Shown piece by piece: positions 11,735 to 23,499 of a stretch of 64,000 bases of DNA. The stretch lies in the NCBI RefSeq assembly GCF_042186555.1, contig NC_133326.1:695650700-695714699 (forward strand), in the 5' to 3' direction. Position 1 is the stretch's first letter, and each line of letters starts with the position of its first letter. The position numbers and the translations under genes are program-made. This stretch comes from Aquarana catesbeiana (taxonomy: Eukaryota; Chordata; Amphibia; Anura; Ranidae). Below the pieces are notes generated by a model, which saw nothing but the letters and a program-made list of their open reading frames with translations, ran no database searches and had not been told where the DNA came from.

Positions 11735-12163
11735 TGCCCTGTGCACACGGGCGGACTTTTCGGCATCAAACGGTCTTCTGATGGACTTTCGACGGAGTTA
11801 CGACGAACTTTCGATGGACTTTCTAACGAACGGACTTGCCTACACATGATCACACCAAAGTCTGACAGATTCGTACGTGATGACGTACGACTGGACTAAA
11901 ATAAGGAAGTTAATAGCCAGTAGCCAATAGCTGCCCTAGCATCGTTTTTCGTCCTTCGGACTAGCATACAGACGAGCGGATTTTTCGACCAGACTCGAGT
12001 CCGTTGGACAAATTTGAAATATGTTCCAAATCTAAAGTCTGTTAGATTTTCGACCGAAAAAGTCTGCTGCAGGTTCGATGGAGCCCACACACGGTTGGAT
12101 TTTCCGCCGGATTCGGTCCGTAGGACCAGTCCGGTCGAAAAGTCCGCTCGTGTGTATGCGGCA
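11735..12163. mobile_element. TTA-flanked MITE (PIF/Harbinger-like), copy 2
   Basis: The left end is TGCCCTGTGCACACGG at 11735 and the right end TGTGTATGCGGCA at 12163, flanked on both sides by TTA (11732-11734 and 12164-12166). It shares the internal 'agccagtagccaatagctgc' block with the copy at 7810. Noncoding. Confidence 0.8.
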
Positions 12164-12309
12164 TTACAGTTAAGGGTAGTAAGAAAGAGACTGCCACTGC
12201 CTTGTTCTCAGTCTCACTTTCATCTTAAAAAGTGCAGGCAATTCTCTTTCTCAAACTTACACTAGTTAAAGCTGAACTAAACTGCATCTAAGCGCCACAA
12301 ACTGAAAAG

Positions 12310-13500
12310 TGTATTTAACCCCTTTGCATCCACAATATAGCTGAATGATAGCTACAGAGCAGCCACATTTTTCCGGGAGGTGGTCATATGACATTCTCCC
12401 ATGCTTGGGATGCCCCCTGTGGCACGTATTGGCAGGGATCTGTGATCGTTGTGTCCTGATCTCAGATCAGGGTAAAATGCCAATCATGATGGCCCTTTAC
12501 CACATGATCAGCTGTGTCCAATCAGAACTGATCACAATGTAAACAGGATTTGCCAGTTATCGGCAATCCTCCCCTCAGCGCATGAGGAGAGAAGAGTCAA
12601 AAACTGACAAATCCACAAAGGGGACATCTGTACTGACAATCTGAGCACTAATCGTCCATGTCCTGATGGTCAGTGCAGCCCTGACAGTGCCCACCAGTGT
12701 TGCCAATCTGTGCCCATCAGTGCTGCCAATCAGTGCCCATCAGTGATACATGTCAGTGCCAATAAGTGCTGCCTATCAGTGATGCCTATCAGTGCCACCT
12801 ATCCTTGCTGCCCATCAGTGCTGCCTATCAGTGCCACATATCCGTGCCACCCATCAGTGCTGCCTATCAGTGCCCATCAGTGTTGACCATCAGTGCCCAT
12901 CAATGCCACCTCTTCAGTGCCCATCAGTGCTGCCTTATCAGTGCCCACCAGCGCTGCCTTATCAGTGTCCATAAGTGCAGCATATCAGTGCCCATCAGTG
13001 CCGCATATCAGTACAGCCTCATCAGTGCCCATCAGCGCCGCCTTATCAGTGCCCATAAGCGCTGCCTTATCAGTGTCCATTAGTGCAGCATATCAGTGCC
13101 CATCAGTGCCGTATATCAGTACAGCCTCATCAGTGCCCATCAGTGTCCCTTATCAGTGCCCATCAGTGCTGCCTTATCAGTGCCCATCAGTGTAGCCTCA
13201 TCAGCGAACATCAGTGAAGGAAAGAAATTACTTATTTACAAAATTTTATAACAGAAACTAAGAAAAACTTTTTTTTTCAAAATTGTTGGTCTTTTTTCAT
13301 TTTTTAGCAAAAAAGAAAAACCCCAGTGGTGATTAAATACCACCATAGGAAAGCTCTATCTGTCTAAAAAAAATGATAGAAAATGTCATATGGGTACAGT
13401 GTTGCATGAACACGCAATTGTCATTTAAAATGTGACAGCTGAAAGCTGAAAATTGGCCTGGGCAGGAAGAGGGTGAAAGTACCCAGTAGGCAAATGGTTA
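12310..13500. mobile_element. TTAACC-type dispersed repeat with internal minisatellite
   Basis: The left end is 'tttaacccctttgcatcc' and the right end 'gcaaatggttaa', with the family block 'agtggtgattaaataccacc' at about 13326. Between them an array of 'cagtgcccat' and 'cagtgctgcctt' units has expanded (12690-13210). Open frames here are by-products of the array. Confidence 0.6.
12690..13210. repeat. Minisatellite of about 20-25 bp units
   Basis: The array is built from CAGTGCCCAT alternating with CAGTGCTGCCTTAT and variants, with roughly 25 or more imperfect units. It can be read in several frames without stops, which explains short open frames that have no protein similarity. Confidence 0.85.
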
Positions 13501-14087
13501 ATTCAGCTTTAATATTCAAAGCAAACTTACCCAACCTATCATGTCTTCAGGTTTTATTTTCTTAAGAAATCATTTTGGAAAACACCCCCCTAGCAATCCT
13601 AGTTTCAGCCATCTTAAGTCAGGGCAGATAAATCATCCATTTGCCCTTAGCTCAGGCATACAGGCAGGAGGGTGTGCTTAACTAAAAAAGCCTCTCCTTC
13701 AGATGAAAGAGAAAAAATATCTATGAAGACTCCTGGGATGTATGACATCATTTTGGCCTAGGCTAGAAACCAAGAAGCAGTGGAATAAATATAAAAACAA
13801 CGTTTAAAACAATAAAAAATGTTGTACCCTTCTATCTACACTATTCAAAAAAATAAAGGAACACTTTGAAAACACATCGGATCTCAATGGGGAGAAATAT
13901 CATACTGGATATCTATACTGGTATGGACTGGGTAATGTGTTAGGGAATGAAAGGATGCCACATTGTTTGATGGAAAAAATTATCAACCTACAGAGGGATG
14001 AATTCAAAGAGACCCCGAAAATGAAAAAATGATGCAGCAGGCTAGTCAATTTTGCTTCAATGTCATTGCAGCAACTCAAAATGGTAA

Positions 14088-15681
14088 TCAGTAGTTTGTA
14101 TGGCCCCCACGTATTTGCATGCATGCCTGACAATGTCGGGGCATGCTCCTCATGAGACAACGGATGGTGTCCTGGGGTATTTCTTCACAGAGGTGGTTTT
14201 CCAATTATTTTTATTAAATTATTATCCCCTCCTCCTCTCTTTTTTTCCTTTCTTGGTTGGAATCTAGGGGGGGGCTACAAGTAGTTATCCTACCCTAGAT
14301 TCACCCTCTTTAAATGAAAAAAAAAAAAAATTGTATTAAACTTTTGACACACGCAGCAATTCACGGTTTAGTAAGGAAGAAAGGCAGAATGGGAATAGAC
14401 AATTTGGTAGGGGTATTTGATAACCTGGGAGGCAATAAGGGGCAATTGGGGTAGACCCTCCCCCTCTTAAAAAAAAGGCAAGGGTAAGGAAAAGAAAAGA
14501 GGGGAAAGATAAAGATTTACTGCACACAATATGAATCTTTTATTTTATTTGTTCATGTTTTGTAATAGGTAGTGGTTATTTTGTATGGGGGGTGTGGGGG
14601 GATGTGTGAGGGAGGGAAACTGAGTGAGTCAACGGAATATTGGACTTTTTTCTTTACTTTTTCTAGGAGTGAGCCATTCTTGTGTTTTTGTGTTTTTGAA
14701 TGACAATATATGTTTTTGGAATGATATGTAAGGTTTAATATTTGTAGAATAATTTAATTCTTCACAGATCTGGACCAAGGCATCACTGAGCTCCTGAACA
14801 GACTGAGGTGCAACCTTGCGGCGTCAGATGGACTGAAACATAATGTCCCAGAGGTTTTATATTGAATTTAGGTCAGGCGAGCATGGGGGCCATTCAATGG
14901 TATTAACTCCTTCATCCTCCAAGAACTGGCTGCATACTCTCCCCACATGAGGCCGGGCATTGTCGTGTACCAGGAGGAACCCAAGAACCACTGCAACAGC
15001 GTAGGGTCTGACAACGGGTCCAAGGATTTCATCCTGATACCTAATGGAAGTTAGGGTGCCATTGCCTAGCCTGTAGAGGTCTGTGCGTTCCTTCATAGAT
15101 ATACTTCCCCAGACCTCACGACCAAACCGGTCATACTGAACAATGTTATAGGCAGCATAATGTTCTCCATGGCTTCTCCAGACCCTTTCACATCTGTCAC
15201 ATCTGCTCATGGTGAACCTACTCTCATCTGTGAAAAGGGTAAGAGAGCCAGTGGCGGACCTGATAATTCTGGTGTTCAATAGCAAATGCCAATCGACCGC
15301 CACAGTGCCAGGCAGTGAGCACAGGGCCCACTAGAGGGCGTCGGCCCTCAGGCCACCCTCATGAATTCTGTTTCTGATTGTTTGGCCAGAGACATTCACA
15401 CCAGTGGCCTGCTGGAGGTTATTTTGTAGGGCTCTGGCAGTGCTCATCCTGTGCCTCCTTACACAAAGGAACAGATACCGGTCCTGCTGATGGGTTAAGG
15501 AACTTCTATGGCCCTGTCCAGGTCTCCTAGAGTAACTGCCTGCCTCCTGGAATCTCCTCTATGCTCTTGAGACTGTGCTGGAAGACACAGCAAACCTTCT
15601 GGCAATGGCACGTATTGCTGTGCCATCCTGGAGGAGTTGGACTGCCTGTGCAACCTCTATAGGGTACAGGTGTCGCTTCAT
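14088..15681 (-). pseudogene. Tc1-type transposase, dead
   Basis: The frame starts at the ATG at 15681 with a paired helix-turn-helix region ('VAQAVQLLQDGTAIRAIARR') and continues to the DDE domain. The first catalytic Asp is in 'LFTDESRF' and the second in 'LLVHDNARPH'. The motif that should read SPDLNPIE instead reads SPDLNSI-stop: the codon for the third catalytic acid is TAA. Two earlier stops (after 'STVSRA' and 'RADAL') also break the frame. After the nested insertion at 14191-14757 the C-terminus resumes and ends 'GGHTNY' at 14088. The family moves DNA by cut and paste at TA sites; this copy cannot. Confidence 0.9.
14191..14757. mobile_element. 567-bp insertion inside Tc1 element A
   Basis: The segment interrupts transposase-matching sequence and is bounded by TTCTTCACAG at 14181-14190 and again at 14758-14767. 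It is rich in purine or pyrimidine runs, including a poly-A tract at 14320 and G-runs at 14267 and 14585. No inverted ends are visible. A 10-bp duplication without inverted repeats fits a non-LTR retrotransposon tail better than a DNA transposon. Confidence 0.7.
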
Positions 15682-15984
15682 GCTACCGGTAGTTACACTG
15701 ACCCTAGTCAAATGCAAAATGAGTGAAAAAAGTCAGAAAAGATGAGTAGGGAAAAAATAATGTCAGTGGCCTCCACCTGTAAAACATTGCTGTTTTGGAG
15801 GACGTCTCATTGTTGCCCATCTAGTGCACCTGTTGTTAATTTAACACCAAAGCAGTTGAAACTGATTAACAACTCCCGCTGCTACTTAACTGACCAGATC
15901 AATATCCCAGGAGTTTAATTGACATGCTGCTATACTCTAATTAAAAAGTGTTCCTTTCATTTATTTATGTTTGAGCTGTGTATT

Positions 15985-16725
15985 TACTAATACTAGCAGT
16001 GTAAAATTTAGAAATAGTTAATGTTAATTGAAATAATTCAGTTTCACTTTAACAAGTGTCAGTTCATTATATAAACTAAAAATAGAGGAGCTTAATGGGC
16101 TTAGGCTGTATATTTTGCTTGACAAAAAAAATGACTTTTTAATATATTATTTTCAGGTTTATTTTTTTTATATTTGAGTACCTTAGGTCTTAATGAGCTA
16201 CCACTGAATGATAAAGACAAGCGCATTATGCACTTATATTGATGACTTTGACTGATGTGAAGGGTGGGAAATTAAGGTATCTTTATGGGAAGTGTTTGTT
16301 CAAAAAAACTGAATTTTTTTGTTGGTGATAGAGGTAGAGAAGAAACAAATTTTCAATCTATACCATTATTTACATGTTTAAAGCCCAACGGTGATAAAAA
16401 AAATATATATGATGTCCCAGACGGAGTAAAATAAAAAAAAAAGAAGTTCTGGTATTATTACAGTCCTACCTCCCGGGACTGTCCCCCACAGCATTCATTT
16501 ATGTCACTAGTTGTCCCTAGTCTTCAGGGTTAAATAGCAGATAGTGTTAATCAACCCGCTTCTTGTGATTGTAGGTCATCACGAGCCTACCTCCTGGTGT
16601 CATTGCACTGCATTATTGAGAACCAGATTGTTGCAAAAAAGACCCTGTGCATGATATAGCTGGACTGAAGATGTCTTTGAAATAAAGAAATATACTGTAT
16701 ATAAAGCATAAACTAATATATGACC
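15985..16725. other. AT-rich intergenic sequence
   Basis: No gene or diagnostic transposon end found. A short A-rich tract lies at 16400-16445. Confidence 0.4.
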
Positions 16726-16729
16726 TAGT

Positions 16730-17337
16730 ACAAGACAAAACTAAGTTTGTTAAAAATCCACATCTGAGCAAATGGGAAACAGAGCTGAATTATTTTACAG
16801 ATACTCAATGGCTGAAAGTGGGTTAAATGCAACTACCAATACTCTAAATGTACAAATTACTGGGACATGGCCCACAAACTCCATCTACGATGGTACCTTA
16901 CACCATGTTTAACTGCTAAATTTACACCCAATAATACCAATGAGTGTTGGAGGGGATGTGGCAAAGTGGGCATGTTGACACACATGGTTTGGTCATGCCT
17001 TCACCTACGTAGCTTCTGGGCAGCAATTTTCAAACTAATATCCCAAAATTACAGGGTTTTTGGTCAGGCCAAATGTTCAACAGGCCATTCTTTGTGTCAA
17101 TGTATCCACAATCCCTACCTCTTTAAGACCAATAGCCATGCACATCTGGCTCGCTGTTAAAACAGCAATACTACAGAACTGGAGATCTAATATAATACCT
17201 AATGTAAGAGAAGTAAAACATCAAGTGAATGAATTATATAAATATGAACAAGTGTTGGCATACAAAGAGGGTAAGACCTCACAATTTGAATATTAATGTA
17301 GTCCATAGAGCTCTTTAAACAACAACCTGTGCGCCTA
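16730..17337 (+). mobile_element. L1-type LINE ORF2 C-terminal relic
   Basis: The reading 'SKWETELNYFTDTQWLKVG' is followed, after frame damage, by 'MAHKLHLRWYLTPCLTAKF', then 'CWRGCGKVGMLTHMVWSC' at about 16945-17010, the C-terminal cysteine motif typical of L1 ORF2. The frame shifts at about 17080. The match ends at the (ATT)n tract at 17340, where an L2 fragment begins. Confidence 0.75.
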
Positions 17338-18215
17338 GATTATTATTATTATTATTATACAGGATTTATATACTGCCAACAGTTTGTGCAGCACTTTACA
17401 ACATGAGGGCAGACAGTACAGTTACAATACAATTCAATACAGGAGGGATCAGAGAGCCCTGCTTGTTAGAACTTACAATCTAGAAGGGAGGGTCATGTGA
17501 AATAAAAAGGTAATAACAGTGGAGGATGAACTGATGGAGAAAATGAAAATACAGTTGTTAGGTGTGGGTAGAATAGACTTCTCTGAAGAAGGGGGTTTTC
17601 AGGGATCGTCTAAAAGAAAATCGGACAGGTTGTGGTAGGGAGTTCAATAGGATTGGAGAAGCTCTGGAAATGTCCTGGAGGCGAGCAAAGGAGGAAGTGA
17701 CGAGAGAGCTAGAGAGCGATTGGTAAGGTGGATGAGTCTGGCAGAAGCATTCATGATGGATTAAAGGGGTGATAGCCTATGTAGAGGTGTCCAATGAGAA
17801 GGGAATTGCAGTAGTCGAGGTGAGAGATGACCAGGGAGTGAATTAAGAGCTTTGTTGTGTCATTGGTAAGAAAGGGGCATATTTTGGAGATGTTGCGGAG
17901 GTTGAGGTGACAAGATTTGGACAGTGATTGGACGTGGGGCTTAAAGGAGAGTTCAGAGTCCAGGACTACACCTAGGACCTTGGCATGTGGGGATGGGCTG
18001 ATAGATGTGCCATTGATTTTGACAGAGAAATCAGGGGAAGGGGCACGTGGTGGAGGAAAAATAAGTTTGGTTTTGGATAGATTGAGGAAGTGGTGTGACA
18101 TCCAGACTTGTATATCTTTTAGTAAATTAGTGATACGTGAAGAGACTGAGGGAGTGATCTGGGGGTAAGATGGTATGAGACCGTGTTGCTCTATTTTCTG
18201 TTTTTCTGTTTATTC
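17338..18215 (-). mobile_element. L2-type LINE 3' fragment
   Basis: On the minus strand, 'NLSKTKLIFPPP', 'AKVLGVVLDSELSF', 'LRNISKICPFLTNDTTKLLI' and 'LVISHLDYCNSLL' match the RT C-terminal region of L2 elements. The 3' end is an (ATT)n/(AAT)n tract at 17341-17358, as usual for L2-like LINEs. It is 5'-truncated near 18215 and has a frameshift after 'YCNSLLIG'. It lies between an L1 body (16730-17337) and an L1-like tail (18216-18616). Confidence 0.75.
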
Positions 18216-18616
18216 TTGTATATTTCCTCAAGAGTGTTCATTACTTATGCTGCGGTACACTTATCGGACTCTAATGAGAACTGCTTCAGATGAGTTAGCA
18301 AGCAGCAATAGTTTGTGAGGCATTCTTTAGGGGCCTCACCTATGTTCAACTACAGGTTCCTATATACTATTAGTCTAGAGTAGTTGTTTTGTTTAAAAAA
18401 CCCTTCACATGGCATAGACATACCGAATTAACCTCATGGTGTATTCATAACACTCGTACAAGAATGACAAATGTATATATATATTAAACTGAATATATGA
18501 ATACATGTGTTTGATATGTACCAACAAGTATTTATATTCCTCTTGTTTAGCCTTATTACAACTATTTCTATTCTTTGTAATGTTCAAAATTTCAATAAAA
18601 CATATATATAAAAAAA
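18216..18616 (+). mobile_element. Probable L1 3'UTR and poly-A tail
   Basis: The segment ends 'ttcaataaaacatatatat' followed by an A-tract near 18615, as L1 3' ends do. With the L1 body at 16730-17337 it probably formed one element later split by the L2 fragment. No coding content. Confidence 0.45.
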
Positions 18617-18719
18617 AAGAAAGTCCCAGCCAATCAAAGCCTAGAGCCTTGTGTTGACAATTAACACAGGGCTCTTTACAGAGGGAACAACCTTTCTGTT
18701 TCTTATCCCTGCAGAAAGT

Positions 18720-19430
18720 GTTTGGTCTTTTTCGTTTATATCATAAAAAATAAATACTCCAGTGGTGATCAAATACCACCAAAAGAAAGCTCTATTTGTG
18801 TGAAAAAAATGATATACATTTCCTTAAAGCGGAGTTCCACCCTAAAGTGGAACTTCCAATCATCGGATTCCTCCCCCCTCCGGTGCCTCAATTGGCACCT
18901 TTCAGGGGGGAGGGGGGTGCAGATACCTGTATAATACAGGTATCTGCACCCACTTCCGGGAATATCTAGCCGCAGCTAGCCGCAAATGCCCGCCCCCCCC
19001 GTTGTGTTGTGGGAAACACACAGTTCCCACAACACAACGGGGACCAATCTGGATGCGCAGCTTGGCTTGCGCATGCGCAGTAGGGAACTCAGCAGTAAAG
19101 CCGCAACGCTTCACTTCCTGATTCCCTGACTGAGGATGGCGGTGGGGGCAGCCGAGAGATGAGCGATCGATCGGCTTCGGCTGCCGACATCGCTGGACCC
19201 TGGGACAGGTAAGTGACCATTTATTAAAAGTCAGCAGCTGCAGTATTTGTAGCTGCTGGCTTTTAATATTTTTTGTTTAAGGTGGACTCCCTCTTTAAGG
19301 TAAAGCATTGCATGACTGTGTAATTACAAGTTAAAGTGGAGCAGTGCTAAATAACAAAAAACAGCCTGGTCATGAAGGTGGTAAAATCTTCTGGAGCTCA
19401 AGTGGTTAATTCCAATGTGATCCACTTGTC
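18720..19430. mobile_element. TTAACC-type repeat fragment, split by a MITE
   Basis: The family block 'agtggtgatcaaataccacc' is at 18760-18779 and the family end 'caagtggttaa' near 19408. The sequence is interrupted by the TTAA-flanked element 18828-19294, after which 'taaagcattgcatgactgtg' continues the same repeat. Confidence 0.55.
18828..19294. mobile_element. TTAA-flanked MITE (piggyBac-like), family A
   Basis: The left end is AGCGGAGTTCCACC and the right end its imperfect inverse GGTGGACTCCCTCT, flanked on both sides by TTAA (18824-18827, 19295-19298). Exact TTAA duplication is the signature of piggyBac-type integration. Inside is a near-inverted 'gtgcagatacctgtataata' motif. Noncoding. 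Confidence 0.75.
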
Positions 19431-19552
19431 CTTCTTCAAGCTGGTTTTACTTGTCCTTGTCAGGTTTTATTTTTATTTCTCCTGATAGGAACCAGATAGA
19501 CCAGAACAAGGTCTATTCTACAGTACTCTTTCACTTTCTATCAGCCACTTTA

Positions 19553-20035
19553 AGGGAGAAGTATGGGAATTCTGTTTTTTGCAGAATCATACTTACCTAG
19601 GGGGATGCAGCATTGGTCGGATGCTGCATCTGTCCCCCGGCGTCCCTTCACTGATAACCGAGTCACCAAACACAGCCATGGCTCAGTTCTCACTCCTCCC
19701 TGAGCAGAGAGCTGCTGACTGTCAGTCAGCAGCTCTCAGCAGCTCTCCTGCTCTGCTCCTCCACGCTCATTGGAGTGCTGAGATGTGGAAGGGCAAGAAG
19801 AGGCAGTCTCAGCATCTATGCGACTCGCTGAGAGGCTGAGACAACCATTAGTCCAGGCACCTGGCAGATCCAGACTCAGGATGACCCACTGCCTGGACTG
19901 ATCTTGGTGACGTCAGCAGAGAGTGGACTTCAGACTGCTTTCTGCTGAAAACGGGTCACAGGAGTGCAAAATGAATTGCACTTCTGTGACCCATATCAGA
20001 AGCCCAGCCGAATGAGCTCAGGCTTGACTTCTCCT
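19553..20035. mobile_element. TTAA-flanked MITE (piggyBac-like), family B, copy 1
   Basis: It begins TTAA/GGGAGAAGTATGG and ends CTTGACTTCTCC/TTTCAA; the right TTAA appears mutated to TTCA. It is the reverse orientation of the copy at 38538-38991, sharing 'cataccttacctagg'-like and 'cacaggagtgcaa' segments, and a third copy lies at 49100-49477. Noncoding; the open frames inside are incidental. Confidence 0.75.
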
Positions 20036-20046
20036 TTCAAGGAGCT

Positions 20047-22262
20047 CTGACTCTGGGTAAAACCTTACCCCGACTTTTACAGCTGGCTCTGTATGTTTGG
20101 GCAGGATTCACCTCAAAAAACTCACCCCAAAGACCCGACTCAGTGTGGGAGCTATCGCCCAATATCTCTCCTCAACACCGATCTAAAAATTTTCATGAAA
20201 ATATTAGCCACCTGACCCAACTGATACACCTGGACCAAGTAGGCTTTGTTCCCTACCAGGGAAGCCCGAGACAATACCACTAAGGTTCTAAATCTACTAT
20301 ACTCGGCCAACCTTCGGAAACTTCCAAGTGTCTTCATAGGTACAGACTGGGTAAACTGGGATCTTATGCTCGCTACATTGAGACACAGGTTTGGGAGACA
20401 ACATGACAAACTGGATCAAAGCGGTGTACTCAAATCCCACTGCGAGGGTCAGAGCCAACGGAGTACTATCGGACTCTTTCCAGATTAGAAATGGGACAAG
20501 ACAGGGCTGCCCACTTTCACCCCCCTTACTTTTTGCCCTATCCCTAGAACCCTTTTTATGCCATATTAGATTGAATCCAAACATCAACGGCATTGAGGTA
20601 AACGGGACCTCACATAAGGTTTCGGCATATGTTGATGATATGATGTTTTCACTCACAAATCCTACCATATCCATACCAAACCTACTACGAGAATTTGCAA
20701 ATTATGTAGAATTTTCAAATCTAAAAATTAACCTTTCTAAATGGGAAGCAATGAGTGTCAAGATACCCCAACCACAACTTAAACACCTTCAATCGAGTTT
20801 CAACCTAAAATGGACCAATGCAGCACTGAAATATTTAGGTACATCAATCCCACAAAACTTTTTTTAACTATATGAACTTAATTTCCCGCCCCTCCTAAAA
20901 AAGGTCAAAGCACTACTAAGTCAATGGCACACGGGACTCCACTCGTGGATGGGTCGCGGCAATATCCTAAAAATGACCATACTTCCCAAATTTCTGTATC
21001 TCATGCAGGCTCTACTTATTCAGATACCTGCGATCTATTTTAAGCAAGTGCAATCAGTCTTCACAGAATTCATTTGGGCCCGGAAACGACGTAGACTTGC
21101 TAAAAAGCTGCTCATCCTCCCTTAACCTTACGGCGGCATGGCATTGCCGGATATCCGCACCTATTACTATGCAATTCACCTGGGTAGACTAGTGGACTGG
21201 TGCCGACACCACAAGACTAAACTGTGGACACAACTAGAACAGGCGCAAAGCAAGATCCCCCTGGGCAGAGCCCCATGGTGTTATACTGCACTACCAGCAA
21301 ATATCAAACGACATCCTCTGATTGGCACCACTGCCAAAATCAGCGCTCGCCTCCTGTCTCAGGCATCTCTCTCTACCCAAAACTCCCCACTACGCCCTAT
21401 ACTATCCTCAATTTGCCCTTGGTCTCAGCGATGGGATCTTTCGGGGTTTGGGTGGAGCGGGCCTGTACCAGGCGTCACATTTCAGTTCCGGAGGACAATG
21501 GAAGTCAATTACGGAGCTCACTGACGCCGCCAGGCCATTCCGCTTGGACTTCCTGAGATCACACCAACTGAACCACTTTCTCCATACTATGGAACCCCCA
21601 GCTGCAAATGACCAACCACTCACGACACTGGAGGAACTCTGCACTGATAACGGAGTACTACTACATACTCTCTCATTGACATGCAAACTCCTGATTACAC
21701 CCCCAGCAGAGGGACTTCTCAAATGGGAAAGGGACCTGGACCGCCAGTTTGACATTTCCACAAGAAACCAAATACTCAGATTCACCCATAAATCCTCCAT
21801 ATGCGCTAAAACCCAAGAAACCAATTACAAAATCATATCACGTTGGTACAGAACCCCGGTAGTCCTACACATGTTATTTCCGACAACATCTGACCAATGT
21901 TGGCGATGTTAATCAGATAAGGGAACCCTTTTACACATCTTCTGGACTTGTCCCAAACTAACACATTTCAGGCAAACAATCAGAGAGACGGTTCAAAGAT
22001 TTACAGAACATACAATAGCAGATGACCCAGCATTTTTTCTTCTACACGTGTCAAACATACCTGAACGAACATACAAAAAAATCTGTGATCCGACACTTAT
22101 TGGAGCCAAAGCCTGCATTCCTCTAACCTGGAAATCCCCACACCCTCCCTCGATTGAACTTTGGTTCACAAAGGTGTCTCCACCACACCATTTGCTTCTG
22201 TTTGCTAGGAGAGCATTGTCAGCTCTCGGTTTTAAACCTAAACTTACCTTTTTTGAACAATA
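20047..22262 (+). pseudogene. L1-type LINE ORF2 relic, RT to C-terminus
   Basis: The order matches L1 ORF2. Near 20125 'PKDPTQCGSYRPISLLNTDL' opens the RT; 'LDQVGFVP' and 'TREARDNTTKVLNLLYSA' follow after a frame change; from 20391 come 'NGTRQGCPLSPPLLFALSLE' and the catalytic box as AYVDDMMF (family usual AxADD). 'GGMALPDIRTYYYAIHLGRL' at 21133 and the C-terminal 'CWRC...GTLLHIFWTC' cysteine motif near 21899-21950 complete it. Stops or frameshifts are at about 20215, 20866, 21121, 21450 and 21910. The endonuclease domain is missing. Confidence 0.9.
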
Positions 22263-23215
22263 AACTTTAATTTTAACAGACTTACACTATGAGGATTCCT
22301 TGTTTCTCCACACATATGGATCTGTTCCGGTGGATACTTATGTAAAGAACAACGTGGATCTAGCTGGAAGGGGCTCGCTGCACCTGAGAGGGGGATTTCG
22401 GGTTTCCAGGATTCCAGCCACAGGATTCTTTCATGCCCTTCACCCCTGCAGGGGTTGGGCTTTCTGGTGAGTGAGGGCCTGCCAGACACGGACACACTAA
22501 CATTGGAATTCGCTGGGGATTACATACCTGTCTGATACACCTTCACTGGACAATTTACATTGGACGATTTTGATTGTATCACATACACCAATTTATTTAT
22601 AATTTGTTTGATTGCACACTGGACTATTTACATTGGACGATTTTGTTTGTATCACATGCACCAATTTATTTATAATGTTTGATTGCACATATCCATTATT
22701 CTCATCTTTTGATTAATTCACCCTAAATTACACATTTCTGCATTTTTTACTATTTATATCCGAAGGGCTACAGATTCTTTATATATATTTTTTATGTATT
22801 GTCTATAGTATTGGGCACGTGAGTGGGATTTTCCAACGCTAATATTACTTTTTATGTCGTCTTGCATTTTTTCATTTATGGTAGTGACTTGCATATTCAC
22901 ACCTTATGTAATATAATTAATGGATTGACTTACAGGATTTCAGTTAGATTCTCCCACATAGTTTGGTGTGGACCTTGGTGCACACTGCACATTTTTTAAT
23001 TTTTTCACATTTTTTAGTCACATTTTTCATTCCCATTTTTTGGTGGGTTGGGCTTTGCGTTTATTGATTTTTCCATTATCTGTGAACAGCGCCATTTCCC
23101 TATTAGAACATTCTGTGTTATGTGGATTCCACTTCGGTGTTTCTATTTTGCTTGGGGGGCTGCAGTTCTTTGCTAACACAGATCCTAAGCGCGGAATATT
23201 TGATTTATAATGTCT
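22263..23215. other. AT-rich sequence with a 65-bp direct duplication
   Basis: A block containing 'tttacattggacgatttt' and 'accaatttatttataat' occurs twice in tandem (about 22550-22605 and 22620-22675). It may be the 3' part of the L1 relic or an unrelated element. Its composition resembles the insertion in the OR2 3' flank (31166-31850). No gene recognised. Confidence 0.4.
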
Positions 23216-23499
23216 AGTCTACACTACTCTTTCATTGTCTATCAGCCACTTTAAAGGAGGATTGGGTAAAACATTGAAGTACCAAGATCCCACCTATAAG
23301 TCCAATGCTACCACACACACCAACACTGTAAAGCAGATCTCAGACTGGGAGGGAAAACAGGTGTACTGAATTGCTCACATGCTAACACGAAACATGATAG
23401 GGGGAAAGAGCAGAGAGGCAGAGAATTGATCTCATCAGCCTGCTGTTTCACCTTTTTTTTTAACTTTCAATCTTTATTCATTTTTGTTTTTTTCCAAAA

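Larger units (their letters stand above)
13839..15980 (-). mobile_element. Tc1/mariner element A with a nested insertion
   Basis: The ends are inverted: left CACTATTCAAAAAAATAAAG at 13839, right ending in the inverse, GTTTGAGCTGTG, at 15980. TA flanks both ends (13837-13838, 15981-15982). A transposase relic fills the minus strand. A 567-bp foreign segment (14191-14757) interrupts it, flanked by the 10-bp duplication TTCTTCACAG. Confidence 0.9.

Noticed and set aside
12766..13195. Overlapping frames of about 100 codons
   Set aside because: By-products of the CAGTGCCCAT minisatellite.
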